Shown here in pieces: positions 25,005 to 34,068 of a stretch of 64,000 nucleotides of DNA. Source of the stretch: an uncultured Paracoccaceae bacterium. GTDB taxonomy: Bacteria > Pseudomonadota > Alphaproteobacteria > Rhodobacterales > Rhodobacteraceae. Within the stretch, counting starts at the first letter, position 1. Each line of letters starts with the position of its first letter. The position numbers and the translations under genes were made by a program. The DNA is taken from assembly GCA_947492825.1 (NCBI GenBank), contig CANLNT010000001.1, positions 2,046,001 through 2,110,000 of the forward strand, in the 5' to 3' direction. Below the pieces are notes generated by a model that was not told the DNA's origin, searched no databases, and was given only the letters and a program-made list of their open reading frames with translations.

Positions 25005-25184
25005 ATGCTTAACTTTATCAAGAACTTCCGTAACGACGAAGACGGCGCAGTCACAGTTGACTGGGTTGTGCTGACTGCTGCAATCGTGGCTCTGGGCCTG
25101 GTTGTGGGTACGTCCGTCAAGGGCGGCGCCACTACTCTGGCTGCCGACGTTGGCGCTGACCTGACCGCACAGGTTACACCGTAA
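25005..25184 (+). CDS. Flp-family type IVb pilin 1
   Basis: 59 residues, too short for usual ORF cut-offs. The sequence MLNFIKNFRNDEDG is the basic/acidic leader, cut by prepilin peptidase after the glycine at position 14. The mature pilin starts AVTVDWVVLTAAIVALGLVVG, a single hydrophobic helix. The Glu at +5 of canonical Flp pilins is Asp here, with Trp at +6 rather than Tyr. GAGGAGGGA lies 7 bases before the ATG. It is followed by a strong terminator, as expected for a highly expressed structural subunit. It is 85% identical (50 of 59) to pilin 2. Confidence 0.95.
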   Translation: MLNFIKNFRNDEDGAVTVDWVVLTAAIVALGLVVGTSVKGGATTLAADVGADLTAQVTP

Positions 25185-25207
25185 TCATCTTCGTCTGACG
25201 ATGATTG

Positions 25208-25239
25208 GGCCGCACCATGTTTGTGGTGCGGCCTTTTTT
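25208..25239 (+). terminator. Terminator after Flp pilin 1
   Basis: GGCCGCACCA and TGGTGCGGCC form a perfect 10-bp stem with a short loop, followed by six T. It should give abundant monocistronic pilin mRNA with some read-through. Confidence 0.9.
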
Positions 25240-25340
25240 GTGTCTGACGCTGCTGTCAGACCCGCCAAAGCCCGGCAGCCGACCATTTAGGTCCGCCCCC
25301 ACCAGGATTTTGGCGACACACTCAAGATAGGAGTTCTGTC

Positions 25341-25520
25341 ATGCGGCAGTATTTCAAAAATTTCCGGAACGACGAAGACGGCGCTGTCACCGTTGACTGG
25401 GTTGTCCTGACCGCGGCCATCGTGGCCCTTGGTCTTGTTGTCGGCACCTCCGTGCGCGGCGGTACCACAACACTGGCGGCCGACCTCGGTGCCGACATGA
25501 CGGCGATGGTCACACCCTAA
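25341..25520 (+). CDS. Flp-family type IVb pilin 2
   Basis: 59 residues, starting MRQYFKNFRNDEDG then AVTVDWVVLTAAIVALG. The leader glycine, Asp at +5 and Trp at +6 match pilin 1; differences cluster in residues 2-5 and the C-terminal third. AGGAG precedes the ATG by about 6 bases. It also has its own terminator. The pair clearly arose by duplication, and either could be the major subunit of the Tad fibre. Confidence 0.95.
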   Translation: MRQYFKNFRNDEDGAVTVDWVVLTAAIVALGLVVGTSVRGGTTTLAADLGADMTAMVTP

Positions 25521-25538
25521 GCTGTCCTGAATTGGTAG

Positions 25539-25568
25539 AAGGCTGCGCCCCTCTGGGTGCAGCCTTTT
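25539..25568 (+). terminator. Terminator after Flp pilin 2
   Basis: GGCTGCGCCC and GGGTGCAGCC pair (one G-T wobble) around CTCT, with flanking AA/TT extending the stem, then TTTTGCTGTT. Confidence 0.85.
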
Positions 25569-25683
25569 GCTGTTCCAGTTGAATAAAACTCGCGGGAATT
25601 TCGCCAAAATGTCGGGCCTGTGCCACGAACGGGCCGCAATCGCGCTTTACGCATAGGTCGTGATTAAAGAAGTGAGGCCCATC

Positions 25684-25863
25684 ATGTGGCATAAATTCAA
25701 AGAATTCCGCGCCGATCAGGATGGCGCAATCTCTGTCGACTGGGTCGTGCTGACCGCTGGCATCATGTTGTTTGCCGGTGTGGTTGCGACGCTCGTCAAA
25801 GATGGCGCTGTTGATGGCGGCAATGACATCGGTACGCACGTCGCGGCGATGGCAACACCTTAA
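25684..25863 (+). CDS. Divergent Flp-family pilin 3
   Basis: 59 residues, starting MWHKFKEFRADQDG and then AISVDWVVLTAGIMLFAGVV. The leader glycine and VDWVVLTA core are kept, but the C-terminal half (VKDGAVDGGNDIGTHVAAMATP) differs strongly from pilins 1 and 2. GAGG lies 6 bases before ATG 25684; the GTG at 25660 would add a non-pilin leader. No terminator intervenes before cpaB, so it is transcribed with the assembly genes. It may be a minor pilin or tip subunit. Confidence 0.92.
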   Translation: MWHKFKEFRADQDGAISVDWVVLTAGIMLFAGVVATLVKDGAVDGGNDIGTHVAAMATP

Positions 25864-25941
25864 CCCAACGCCAATGATTGGCGAGTAAAGATCAATGTCA
25901 GCCCGGATCAACCGGCTGCACTAACGAAACGAGGTACGACA

Positions 25942-26808
25942 ATGCGCGCAGTATTTGGACTGGTATTGGTTCTGGGCATGGGACTTGCGGGTTTCGCAGT
26001 TTACATGGTCAAGAACTACATGACCGATCAAGAAGCCGCGTTGATTGCCGAACGTCAGCGCGCGCAGGCCTCTGTGGCCACGGTGGACGTCTATGCGGTC
26101 AACCGCGACGTTGCTTATGGCGAACAGTTGACCCTCGAAGACGTGACAGTGGTCAAATATGCCAAAGACTTCTTACCCGAAGGCGTGTTCCACGAAGAAG
26201 CGGCGCTATTCCCGCTGGGCACCGAGGTGCCGCGCGCGGCAACCCGTGCGATGTTGGCAAATGAACCAGTTCTGGCGTCAAAAGTGACAGAACCAGGTGA
26301 GAATGCAGGCATCACGCAAAGCCTGAAACCCGGCATGCGCGCATTTGAGATTAACATTGGTGCCACGTCCGGCGTGTCCAGCTTTGTTCGCCCCGGCGAC
26401 CGTGTGGACGTCTATTGGACCGGGACCGTGGGCGGTGGCGCATATGGTGAACCGCGCGAGATTACCCGCCGCATTCAAAACGGTGTGGAGCTGATCGCTG
26501 TGAACCAGTCAACGGACTCCGAGCTGGAAAACGATGAGATCCCGCGCACGCTTACTGTCCAAGTTAGCCAGAATGACGTGCTTGGCCTTGCCCAGTTGCA
26601 GACAACCGGCACCCTGTCGATGTCACTGGTTGGTGCAGGCGACTTGACCGAAGCGACGGTCGTCGAAGTGGATCAGGCATCACTCCTGGGCCTGCAGCAA
26701 CTGGCACCCGAAGCGGCCCCAACCCCGCAGGCGGCACCGCAGACCTGTTCAATCCGCACACGGCGGGGCGCAGAAGTGGTTGAAATCCCGATCCCCTGCA
26801 CAAACTGA
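25942..26808 (+). CDS. cpaB: Flp pilus assembly protein CpaB/RcpC
   Basis: 288 residues with one N-terminal membrane helix (residues 3-23) and a periplasmic SAF domain (residues about 50-115, VDVYAVNRDVAYGEQLTLEDV ... NEPVLASKVTEPGE) followed by the CpaB/RcpC region (MRAFEINIGATSGVSSFVRPGDRVDVYWTG). It is thought to help the secretin assemble or stabilise in the outer membrane. A C-terminal cysteine pair (CSIRTRRGAEVVEIPIPC) could form a disulfide. A terminator follows, before cpaC. Confidence 0.93.
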   Translation: MRAVFGLVLVLGMGLAGFAVYMVKNYMTDQEAALIAERQRAQASVATVDVYAVNRDVAYGEQLTLEDVTVVKYAKDFLPEGVFHEEAALFPLGTEVPRAATRAMLANEPVLASKVTEPGENAGITQSLKPGMRAFEINIGATSGVSSFVRPGDRVDVYWTGTVGGGAYGEPREITRRIQNGVELIAVNQSTDSELENDEIPRTLTVQVSQNDVLGLAQLQTTGTLSMSLVGAGDLTEATVVEVDQASLLGLQQLAPEAAPTPQAAPQTCSIRTRRGAEVVEIPIPCTN

Positions 26809-26835
26809 CCGGACGTTAACTTTTCCAACAAATTC

Positions 26836-26874
26836 AAGGGCGCGGCGCTGAAAAGCACCGCGCCCTTTGGTTTT
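26836..26874 (+). terminator. Terminator between cpaB and cpaC
   Basis: AAGGGCGCGG and CCGCGCCCTT form a 10-bp stem (inner GCT/AGC pairs add to it), followed by TTTGGTTTT. It splits the Tad locus into separately transcribed parts; cpaC then needs its own promoter in 26875-27010. Confidence 0.8.
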
Positions 26875-27023
26875 GCCGACTGCCACCTGTTGCTTGTTAT
26901 CCACATAAAGTCCACGCCCCAAGGCATTGATTCTTGCAATAAATGCGAGGTGGGGGCATGGTCGCCCCTAATGATGGAGAATAATCTCCACGAACGAGGC
27001 GTGATCGGAGAGGCAGGTCACTT

Positions 27024-28451
27024 ATGACATACGATAGATTCCTAAAGGCGGCTTTGACCGGCCTGACGTTGGCGTTGACCACAGCACCGACGTTTGCACC
27101 GGCAGAGACGTTGCGCGTGATGCGCGGCGCCCCATCGGGCGCATTGAACGTCCCCATGAACCGGGCAGTGGTCGTCGAAAGTGACGTCCCCTTCACCGAA
27201 CTCAGCATCGCCAATCCTGGCATCGCTGACATTTCATCCCTGTCGGACCGTACAATTTACGTCCTCGGCAAGGAACCGGGCCGCACCACACTGACATTGC
27301 TAGGCGCTGATGGGCGTCTGATCACCAATGTTGATGTGCACGTGACCCCCGACATCGCGGAATTCAAGGAACGCCTGCAGCAAATCCTGCCCGGCGAGAA
27401 CATTGAAGTGCGCACCGCCAACAACGGCATCGTGCTGTCAGGCACGGTCAGCAGCATCGCGCGGCTTGATCGGGCACTTGAACTGGCTCAGCGCTACGCG
27501 CCGGATCGTGTATCCAACCTGATGAGTGTCGGTGGCACCCAGCAGGTGATGCTGAAAGTCCGCTTTGCAGAGATGCAGCGCAGCGTCAGCAAGTCGCTGT
27601 CATCCTCCATCGGCATTCAGGGCACCGCACTCAGCGGCGATCTTGGGCTGGCGGCGGGTACAAATTCGCTGAATAACTCTGGCGCGCTCAGCAACACCTT
27701 TGGTGGTGCGGTTCCAGGCATCAACGACGCCAACGGCGCGTTCCTCTTTGGCTTTAACGCCGGTGGGGTCGAAGTTGGCATCCTGCTGGAAGCGCTTGAA
27801 GCACGCGGCGTCGTCCGCACGCTGGCGGAACCGAACCTGACGGCCCTTTCGGGGCAAGAGGCGAAGTTCCTCGCTGGTGGTGAATATCCCGTTCCTGTCA
27901 GCCAGACAGACGGTGCGGTGAGCATTCAGTACAAGCCCTTCGGTGTTGAGATGGTCTTTACCCCCCGGGTTGTGGATGGCGACATCATCAACCTGGAATT
28001 GGTGGCCGCCGTATCTTCGATCGACGCCACCAACGGGGTCACGATCAACGGCTTTACCATCGACGCCTTCAAACGGCGCGAAACCTCGACCACGGTCGAG
28101 ATGCGCGACGGCGAAAGCTTTGCGATTGCTGGACTTTTGCAGGATGACTTCACCGATCTGAACGGTCAGGTGCCTTGGGTGGGTGATATCCCGGTCCTTG
28201 GTTCGCTGTTCCGCTCGGCCCAATACAGCCGGCAACAGACCGAACTGGTGATCATCGTCACCCCGCATCTTGTCACACCGACCCGCGGCGAGGCCCTGGC
28301 CCTGCCCACGGACCGTGTGCAGCCACCCAGCGAAAAGGATCTGTTCCTCTTTGGTCGTGTGGCCGTCGACAATGCCCCATCTACTGGTGGTGCAGGCGAA
28401 GTGGCCCGTCAGGACTTTAGCGGTTCCTACGGCTATGTTCTTGACGAATAA
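27024..28451 (+). CDS. cpaC: Tad secretin CpaC/RcpA
   Basis: 475 residues: signal peptide (to about residue 27, APAE), an N-terminal pilus-assembly domain (LRVMRGAPSGALNVPMNRAVVVES ... ISSLSDRTIYVLGKEPGRTTLTLLGADG), a BON-like segment, and the C-terminal secretin pore domain from about residue 170 with VPWVGDIPVLGSLFRS near the end, the classical secretin signature. It forms the outer-membrane ring through which the Flp fibre exits. The next gene encodes an OmpA-type lipoprotein, 19 bp downstream. Confidence 0.95.
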   Translation: MTYDRFLKAALTGLTLALTTAPTFAPAETLRVMRGAPSGALNVPMNRAVVVESDVPFTELSIANPGIADISSLSDRTIYVLGKEPGRTTLTLLGADGRLITNVDVHVTPDIAEFKERLQQILPGENIEVRTANNGIVLSGTVSSIARLDRALELAQRYAPDRVSNLMSVGGTQQVMLKVRFAEMQRSVSKSLSSSIGIQGTALSGDLGLAAGTNSLNNSGALSNTFGGAVPGINDANGAFLFGFNAGGVEVGILLEALEARGVVRTLAEPNLTALSGQEAKFLAGGEYPVPVSQTDGAVSIQYKPFGVEMVFTPRVVDGDIINLELVAAVSSIDATNGVTINGFTIDAFKRRETSTTVEMRDGESFAIAGLLQDDFTDLNGQVPWVGDIPVLGSLFRSAQYSRQQTELVIIVTPHLVTPTRGEALALPTDRVQPPSEKDLFLFGRVAVDNAPSTGGAGEVARQDFSGSYGYVLDE

Positions 28452-28470
28452 GAGAAAAGGGAGCGACGCG

Positions 28471-29136
28471 ATGAAGTATCTTGTGACAGCAGCAGCAGCT
28501 TCGGCGCTTCTGGCCGGATGTAGCGAAGTCCAAAACTCCTGGACTGCCTTCAACTCTGAAGCGGGCAGCCAGATCGACACCGGTGACTTTGGCAACGCCT
28601 CGATGAACAACATGCTCGTGCAGACGGGGCAGTCCGACTACACAATCAACCTGGCACGGCGCTTCAACAGCGAAGTCAACGCGACGATCAACTTTGCGTT
28701 TAACTCGTCAGCGCTGGATGCAGCGGCGCAAGCCACGCTGCGCAAGCAGGCCGACTGGATCAAACAATTCCCAGAGGTCCGGTTCCGGGTCTACGGGCAC
28801 ACCGATCTGGTGGGATCGGCTGCATATAACAAGCGTCTGGGCCTGTCCCGCGCAAATGCAGCGGTGAATTTCCTTGTGGGGCAAGGCATCAGCCGCTCAC
28901 GGCTTGAGGCGGTCGCGTCCTTCGGGGAAACACGTCCGGTGGTCAACACGGCAGATCAAAACCGCGAAAACCGCCGCACCGTGACCGAGGTGTCCGGTTT
29001 CGTGCGCAATCACCCCACGGTGCTGAACGGAAAATATGCCGAGATCATTTTCCGCGACTATGTGGAAAGTGCCATCGCGCGCCCTGATGCAGCCGCCTTG
29101 GGTGGCGGTGCCGGTGGCGGCGATTCTGGCGGCTAA
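28471..29136 (+). CDS. OmpA-family lipoprotein of the Tad locus
   Basis: 221 residues. The start MKYLVTAAAASALLAGC is a lipoprotein signal with lipobox LAGC. A peptidoglycan-binding OmpA domain spans about residues 75-180 (NFAFNSSALDAAAQATL; RVYGHTDLVGSAAYNKRLGLSRANAAVNFLVGQG; QNRENRRTV). The protein would anchor the secretin to the murein. It occupies the place where CpaD/RcpB-like proteins sit in other Tad loci, so it may replace them. The end is a glycine-rich tail (GGGAGGGDSGG). A strong hairpin follows. Confidence 0.9.
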   Translation: MKYLVTAAAASALLAGCSEVQNSWTAFNSEAGSQIDTGDFGNASMNNMLVQTGQSDYTINLARRFNSEVNATINFAFNSSALDAAAQATLRKQADWIKQFPEVRFRVYGHTDLVGSAAYNKRLGLSRANAAVNFLVGQGISRSRLEAVASFGETRPVVNTADQNRENRRTVTEVSGFVRNHPTVLNGKYAEIIFRDYVESAIARPDAAALGGGAGGGDSGG

Positions 29137-29160
29137 CCCCGGTTAACAGTTTGTTCACGC

Positions 29161-29189
29161 TTTACGCCCGCGCTTGTCGCGGGCGTAAA
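29161..29189. terminator. Perfect 12-bp hairpin after the OmpA lipoprotein gene
   Basis: TTTACGCCCGCG and CGCGGGCGTAAA pair without mismatch around a 5-base loop. No T run follows on the plus strand, so it could be a partial terminator or an mRNA-stabilising structure. It starts 24 bases after the stop codon. Confidence 0.55.
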
Positions 29190-29407
29190 CATTTCAGGCC
29201 TTTGACCCGTGATCGTCGCAAGATACCGCACAATTACGATCTTTTTGTCCAAATCCCGCCACGTTTCTCGGTGACAACCGCCTCATGGGACCAGTCTGCC
29301 CCGCGAAAATCGGGGTAGCGGCACAGGACCACGGATCGTGACGGGGCTTTAACCCTTTAGCGATAGGATTCTGCTGCTCCCCTGAGAGTTAATAAGGATG
29401 CACGGCT

Positions 29408-30652
29408 ATGAGCAGCAACGCACAAGTGAAGACCGAAAGCCCCGCAATTGTCGCCTGTACTGTCAGCCGTGACGTGCAGATCTTTGATTTGCTGATTGAG
29501 GACATGGAAACCGCGCTTGGCGAAAGCTGGGGCGATCTGGGGTTTGCCGATGCCGTGCCGTTCCTGGCGCAGCCCGAGGCGGACGACCTGCAATTCCTGG
29601 CCATCGCGATGGATCATGAGGACGAGGATAACCTTGACCTGATCAGCACCGTGATCAGCGCCGCCAAGGAAAAAGGCATCAAGGTGATCCTGATCACCGA
29701 AGACGTCAGCCCCGCGTCACTGCACCAGTTGCTGCGCGAAGGCGGCGATGAATTTGTCCCCTACCCCCTGCCCGAGGATGAGTTGGCAAACGCCATCGAA
29801 CGCGTCCTGACCCCGCCAGAGGAAGTACCCGTCGCGCCAGAGCTGCAGAACAAGCTGAAGGCGACCGGCGACCACGAAGGTGTGCTGATCGCTGTGCACG
29901 GCATGGCCGGTGGCACCGGGGCGACCACGCTTGCGGTCAACCTCGCCTGGGAACTGGCGAACATCGAAAAGGAAAATCCACCGCGGGTCTGCCTGCTGGA
30001 TCTTGATTTGCAATTCGGGTCGACCTCGACCTACCTGGATCTGCCGCGCCGCGAAACGGTGCTGGAGCTTTTGTCGGACACCGAAGCGATGGATAGCGAG
30101 AGCTTTATGCAGGCGCTGCTGTCATTTGAACAAAAGCTGCATGTGCTGACCTCGCCCACGGACATGATCCCGCTGGATCTGGTTTCTGGCGAAGATATCG
30201 GTCGCGTCATCGAAGTGGCACGCACCAACTTTGATTATGTTGTGATCGACATGCCCTCGACCATGGTCGAGTGGAGCCAGGTCGTTCTGGAAGCCGCACA
30301 TGTCTATTTCGCCACGATTGAGCTGGAAATGCGCTCTGCCCAGAACACGCTGCGATTGAAGCGCGCGCTGCAATCCGAGGATTTGCCGTTCGACAAGCTG
30401 CGTTTTGTGCTGAACCGCGCGCCAGGTTTCACCGATCTGAATGGCAAAAGCCGCGTCAAACGTCTGGCCGAAAGCCTTGGCATCTCGATCGAGGTGCAGA
30501 TGCCGGACGGCGGCAAGCAAGTGCCGCAGACGGCGGATCACGGATCACCCTTGGGGGTTTCGGCGCCCAAGAATGCACTGCGCAAGGAAATGCTGAAGCT
30601 CGCGCAATCGGTTCATGCGGTCAATCAGGCCGAAGTGGCCGAAGCCGGATAA
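29408..30652 (+). CDS. cpaE: CpaE/TadZ-like ATPase of the Tad system
   Basis: 414 residues with an N-terminal receiver-like domain (about residues 12-135) and a MinD/ParA-like ATPase domain (about 158-400). CpaE proteins place the pilus machine in the cell. The ATPase loop reads HGMAGGTGATT (164-174): both lysines of the deviant Walker A (KGGxGKT) are replaced by Ala, so hydrolysis may be weak or absent. The aspartate of Walker A' (LLDLDLQFG) and Walker B-like IDMPS are present. cpaF follows after 12 bp. Confidence 0.94.
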   Translation: MSSNAQVKTESPAIVACTVSRDVQIFDLLIEDMETALGESWGDLGFADAVPFLAQPEADDLQFLAIAMDHEDEDNLDLISTVISAAKEKGIKVILITEDVSPASLHQLLREGGDEFVPYPLPEDELANAIERVLTPPEEVPVAPELQNKLKATGDHEGVLIAVHGMAGGTGATTLAVNLAWELANIEKENPPRVCLLDLDLQFGSTSTYLDLPRRETVLELLSDTEAMDSESFMQALLSFEQKLHVLTSPTDMIPLDLVSGEDIGRVIEVARTNFDYVVIDMPSTMVEWSQVVLEAAHVYFATIELEMRSAQNTLRLKRALQSEDLPFDKLRFVLNRAPGFTDLNGKSRVKRLAESLGISIEVQMPDGGKQVPQTADHGSPLGVSAPKNALRKEMLKLAQSVHAVNQAEVAEAG

Positions 30653-30664
30653 GGGGTCAAACAC

Positions 30665-32101
30665 ATGTTTTCCAAGTATAAAAAGACAGGCGACGCAGGC
30701 AAGGCCGGGGCCAAGCCGCAACTTGCTGCCGTCGCCCCTGCCCCGACGGAAGAACCGCGCAAATCGCTGATGAAGGCGATGCCCAACAAGGCGGCAGAGG
30801 CCGCCCCGATGGACAAAGAGAAAAAGCGCAAAGAGCGGATCGCAGAGATCAAGCTTGAGCTGCACAAGGCGTTGTTGGACAGCCTGAACCTCGCGGCGCT
30901 TGAAAACGCCAGCGAGGCGGATTTGCGCAATGAAATCAACGCCATCGCAGCCGAGACGCTGGATGACATGGGCATCGTGCTGAACCGCGATGAACGCCAG
31001 ACGCTTAGCCAGGACCTGTTCTTTGAAGTGACCGGTTTGGGCCCGCTTGAGACGCTGCTGAAAGACGAAACCGTCAACGATATTCTGGTCAACGGACCGC
31101 AACAGATTTTTGTGGAACGCGCTGGTAAACTGGAACTGACCGACATCACGTTCAAGGATGAAAAGCACCTGTTGCGGATCATCGACAAGATCGTGTCGGC
31201 GGTGGGTCGTCGTGTGGACGAATCCAACCCTTACGTTGACGCCCGTCTGGCCGATGGCTCGCGTTTCAACGCCATGGTGCCCCCTATTGCGGTGGACGGC
31301 AGCCTTGTCTCCATTCGTAAGTTCAAAAAGGACAAGCTGGGCATTGATGATCTGGTCAAATTTGGTGCCTTCACCGAAGAAATGGCCGCTTATCTGCAGG
31401 CTGCCGTTGCCACTCGTCTGAACGTTATCGTCTCCGGCGGTACCGGTTCGGGTAAAACAACCACGCTCAACGCGCTGTCGTCTTTCATCGACGACGCCGA
31501 ACGCATCCTGACGATCGAGGATACGGCGGAATTGCAACTGCAACAGACCCACGTGGGCCGGATGGAAAGCCGCCCGCCAAACGTCGAAGGCAAAGGTGGC
31601 GTGTCTCAGCGTGACTGTCTGAAAAACGCCCTGCGGATGCGTCCGGACCGGATTATCGTGGGTGAAACGCGTGGCGAAGAAGTTATCGACATGTTGCAGG
31701 CCATGAACACCGGCCACGACGGGTCCATGACCACGATCCACGCCAACAGCGCCCGCGATGGTGTGAGCCGTCTGGAAAACATGATTGCGATGGCCGGGAT
31801 TGAGATGCCGATCAAGGCGGTTCGCTCCCAGATTTCATCTGCTGTGAACCTGATCGTGCAGGCATCGCGTCTGCAAGATGGTTCGCGCCGCATGACCTCG
31901 ATCACCGAGATCACCGGGATGGAAGGCGACGTGATTTCGATGCAGGAAGTGTTCCGCTATCAGCGTGTCGGCCTGACACCAGACAACAAGATCATCGGTC
32001 ACTTCACGGCGACCGGCGTGCGCTCGAACTACTCTGAACGCTTCAAGCTTTGGGGCTATGACCTGCCACCAGCGATCTTCGAACCCATGGTCGCGGAGTA
32101 A
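30665..32101 (+). CDS. cpaF: Tad secretion ATPase CpaF/TadA
   Basis: 478 residues, a hexameric VirB11/GspE-type ATPase that powers pilus extension and perhaps retraction. An N-terminal linker rich in Ala, Pro and Lys (about 1-60) precedes the N-domain. Walker A GGTGSGKT lies at 258-265, followed by the aspartate box [15 protein letters not shown] and Walker [14 protein letters not shown] with the His box. It acts on the cytosolic face with TadB and TadC. The order cpaE-cpaF-tadB-tadC is conserved in Tad loci. Confidence 0.97.
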   Translation: MFSKYKKTGDAGKAGAKPQLAAVAPAPTEEPRKSLMKAMPNKAAEAAPMDKEKKRKERIAEIKLELHKALLDSLNLAALENASEADLRNEINAIAAETLDDMGIVLNRDERQTLSQDLFFEVTGLGPLETLLKDETVNDILVNGPQQIFVERAGKLELTDITFKDEKHLLRIIDKIVSAVGRRVDESNPYVDARLADGSRFNAMVPPIAVDGSLVSIRKFKKDKLGIDDLVKFGAFTEEMAAYLQAAVATRLNVIVSGGTGSGKTTTLNALSSFIDDAERILTIEDTAELQLQQTHVGRMESRPPNVEGKGGVSQRDCLKNALRMRPDRIIVGETRGEEVIDMLQAMNTGHDGSMTTIHANSARDGVSRLENMIAMAGIEMPIKAVRSQISSAVNLIVQASRLQDGSRRMTSITEITGMEGDVISMQEVFRYQRVGLTPDNKIIGHFTATGVRSNYSERFKLWGYDLPPAIFEPMVAE

Positions 32102-32106
32102 ACATT

Positions 32107-33072
32107 ATGATTTCTGCCGAACCCCTTATCTATATTGTTATTTTTGCTGCAGTTCTGGCGCTCGTGCAGGGTGCCTATCTGGTGATCTTCGGCAAATCGA
32201 TTTCCATGAACGGCAAGGTGAACCGCCGTCTGGAACTGCTTGAAAAGGGCGGCGGCCGCGAACAGGTGCTGGAACAACTCCGCAAGGAGATGACCCAGCA
32301 CATGAAATCGCAGAGCATTCCGCTCTACTCGATTTTGGCAGCCAAGGCGCAGAAGGCAAATATCGCCTTTTCGCCGCCTCAGATTCTTGTGTTGATGGGC
32401 ATTGTGTCTTTTGTGGCCTTTCTGGGCCTGACCGTCGCAACAGAGGTCAGCATAGCCGTCCGTGCCCTGCTTGGGCCCGCGATGGGTGTGGGCGGCGTGT
32501 TCGTCTGGATCAGCTCCAAGGCCAACAAGCGCATGGCGATGATCGAGGAACAGCTGCCCGAAGCTGTGGAATTGATGGTCCGCAGTTTGCGCGTGGGGCA
32601 CCCTTTTAGCTCTGCCATTTCCATCGTCGCCAAAGAGGTCGCTGACCCCTTGGGCACCGAAATGGGTGTGATCTCGGACGAAGCAGCTTATGGCCGCGAC
32701 ATGGGTGAAACGCTCAAGGCGATGGCCGAACGTTTGGATATGCAGGACATGCGCTTTCTGGCGGTGGCCGTGACGATCCAGCAAACCTCTGGTGGTAACC
32801 TGGCCGAGATCCTTGACGGTTTGGCCAAGGTGATCCGCGCCCGCTTCCGTCTGTTCCGCCGGGTCAAGGCAATCACGGCAGAGGCGAAATGGTCGGGCAA
32901 GCTGCTGTCGGGTTTCCCGATCCTGGCGCTGATCGGTATCAACGTCATTCAGCCCAACTACTTTGACGAAGTGATGGAGACACCCGTCTTTATCCCCGCC
33001 TGTCTTGTGGTTGCGGGCTTTCTGGTCGCAAACCTGATCGTGATGCGCGCCCTTGTGAATATCAAAGTATAA
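32107..33072 (+). CDS. tadB: Tad inner-membrane platform protein TadB
   Basis: 321 residues of the type II secretion F family. Membrane helices lie at about 5-27, 94-112, 118-136 and two near the C-terminus. The cytosolic GspF domain is at about 145-270 (QLPEAVELMVRSLRVGHPFSSAISIV ... QQTSGGNLAEILDGLAKVIRAR). It forms the inner-membrane platform together with TadC. It starts 5 bp after cpaF. Confidence 0.96.
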   Translation: MISAEPLIYIVIFAAVLALVQGAYLVIFGKSISMNGKVNRRLELLEKGGGREQVLEQLRKEMTQHMKSQSIPLYSILAAKAQKANIAFSPPQILVLMGIVSFVAFLGLTVATEVSIAVRALLGPAMGVGGVFVWISSKANKRMAMIEEQLPEAVELMVRSLRVGHPFSSAISIVAKEVADPLGTEMGVISDEAAYGRDMGETLKAMAERLDMQDMRFLAVAVTIQQTSGGNLAEILDGLAKVIRARFRLFRRVKAITAEAKWSGKLLSGFPILALIGINVIQPNYFDEVMETPVFIPACLVVAGFLVANLIVMRALVNIKV

Positions 33073-33083
33073 GGTGATCCGTC

Positions 33084-34061
33084 ATGGAATTTGTCGATAA
33101 AATCAACACGATGATCACCGATATGCTGGGGCCAAGCGGCCCGCTGCTTTTGGTCGGTTTCCTTGGGATTGTGATGATCCTCGTGACCTTGCCAGTGCTG
33201 CTCAAGCGCGAGGCGGATCCGCTGGATAAGCTCAAGACCGCCAACCGCGGTCCGGTCAAGGCCAGTGGCAAGGCGGAAAAGCTGCGCACCCCCACAAGCA
33301 AGGACAAGCTGGAAAAGTACTCCAACTTTCTTGAACCACAAGATGCCGAGGAATTTTCGGCCATCAAGCTCAAGCTGATGCAGGCCGGTTACAAAAGCGC
33401 GAATGCAGTCCGGTTCTATTACTTCTTCCAGTTCTCGCTGGGCATTCTGGGCCTGATTGGCGGTGCAGCTTACCTGCTGATCAAGATGCAGCAGGGTGAG
33501 GTGACCCAGCAGAACATGATGCTGATGGTCCTTGGGCCGGGTGTTGTGGGCTATATGCTGCCGAAATATTGGGTGACCCGTCGACAGGCGACCCGTCAGG
33601 AAAACATCACCAATGGTTTCCCCGACGCGCTTGATCTGATGCTGGTCTGTGTGGAAGCGGGTCAATCGCTGGATCAATCCATCATCCGGGTGAGCCGCGA
33701 ATTGAAATCGGGTTTCCCCGAGCTTGCCGAAGAGTTTGAGATTGTGGCCCACGAGATGAAGGCCGGTAAGGCCAAAGACAGCGTGCTGCGTGATTTGTCA
33801 GAACGCGCCGGTGTGCAGGATATCTCTTCCTTCGTGACCGTGCTGATCCAGTCGCAGCAGTTTGGTACATCAATTGCCGATGCGCTGCGGGTCTATGCCT
33901 CTGAAATGCGGGACAAGCGGGTGATGCGTGCCGAAGAGGCCGCCAACAAGCTGCCCACAAAAATGACGCTGGCCACAATGATGTTGACGGTGCCGCCGCT
34001 TCTGCTCATCCTGATCGGACCTTCGATCTACAACATCGCCCAGAACCTGGGCGGGGGATAA
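33084..34061 (+). CDS. tadC: Tad inner-membrane platform protein TadC
   Basis: 325 residues, second F-family platform protein. It has an N-terminal helix (16-38), a pair of helices around 112-160 and a terminal helix. The GspF domain (FPDALDLMLVCVEAGQSLDQSIIRVSREL ... LIQSQQFGTSIADALRVYASEMRDKR) is at 175-285. It is co-transcribed with tadB (11-bp gap) and the TPR lipoprotein gene that follows (7-bp gap). Confidence 0.96.
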   Translation: MEFVDKINTMITDMLGPSGPLLLVGFLGIVMILVTLPVLLKREADPLDKLKTANRGPVKASGKAEKLRTPTSKDKLEKYSNFLEPQDAEEFSAIKLKLMQAGYKSANAVRFYYFFQFSLGILGLIGGAAYLLIKMQQGEVTQQNMMLMVLGPGVVGYMLPKYWVTRRQATRQENITNGFPDALDLMLVCVEAGQSLDQSIIRVSRELKSGFPELAEEFEIVAHEMKAGKAKDSVLRDLSERAGVQDISSFVTVLIQSQQFGTSIADALRVYASEMRDKRVMRAEEAANKLPTKMTLATMMLTVPPLLLILIGPSIYNIAQNLGGG

Positions 34062-34068
34062 GCAACAC

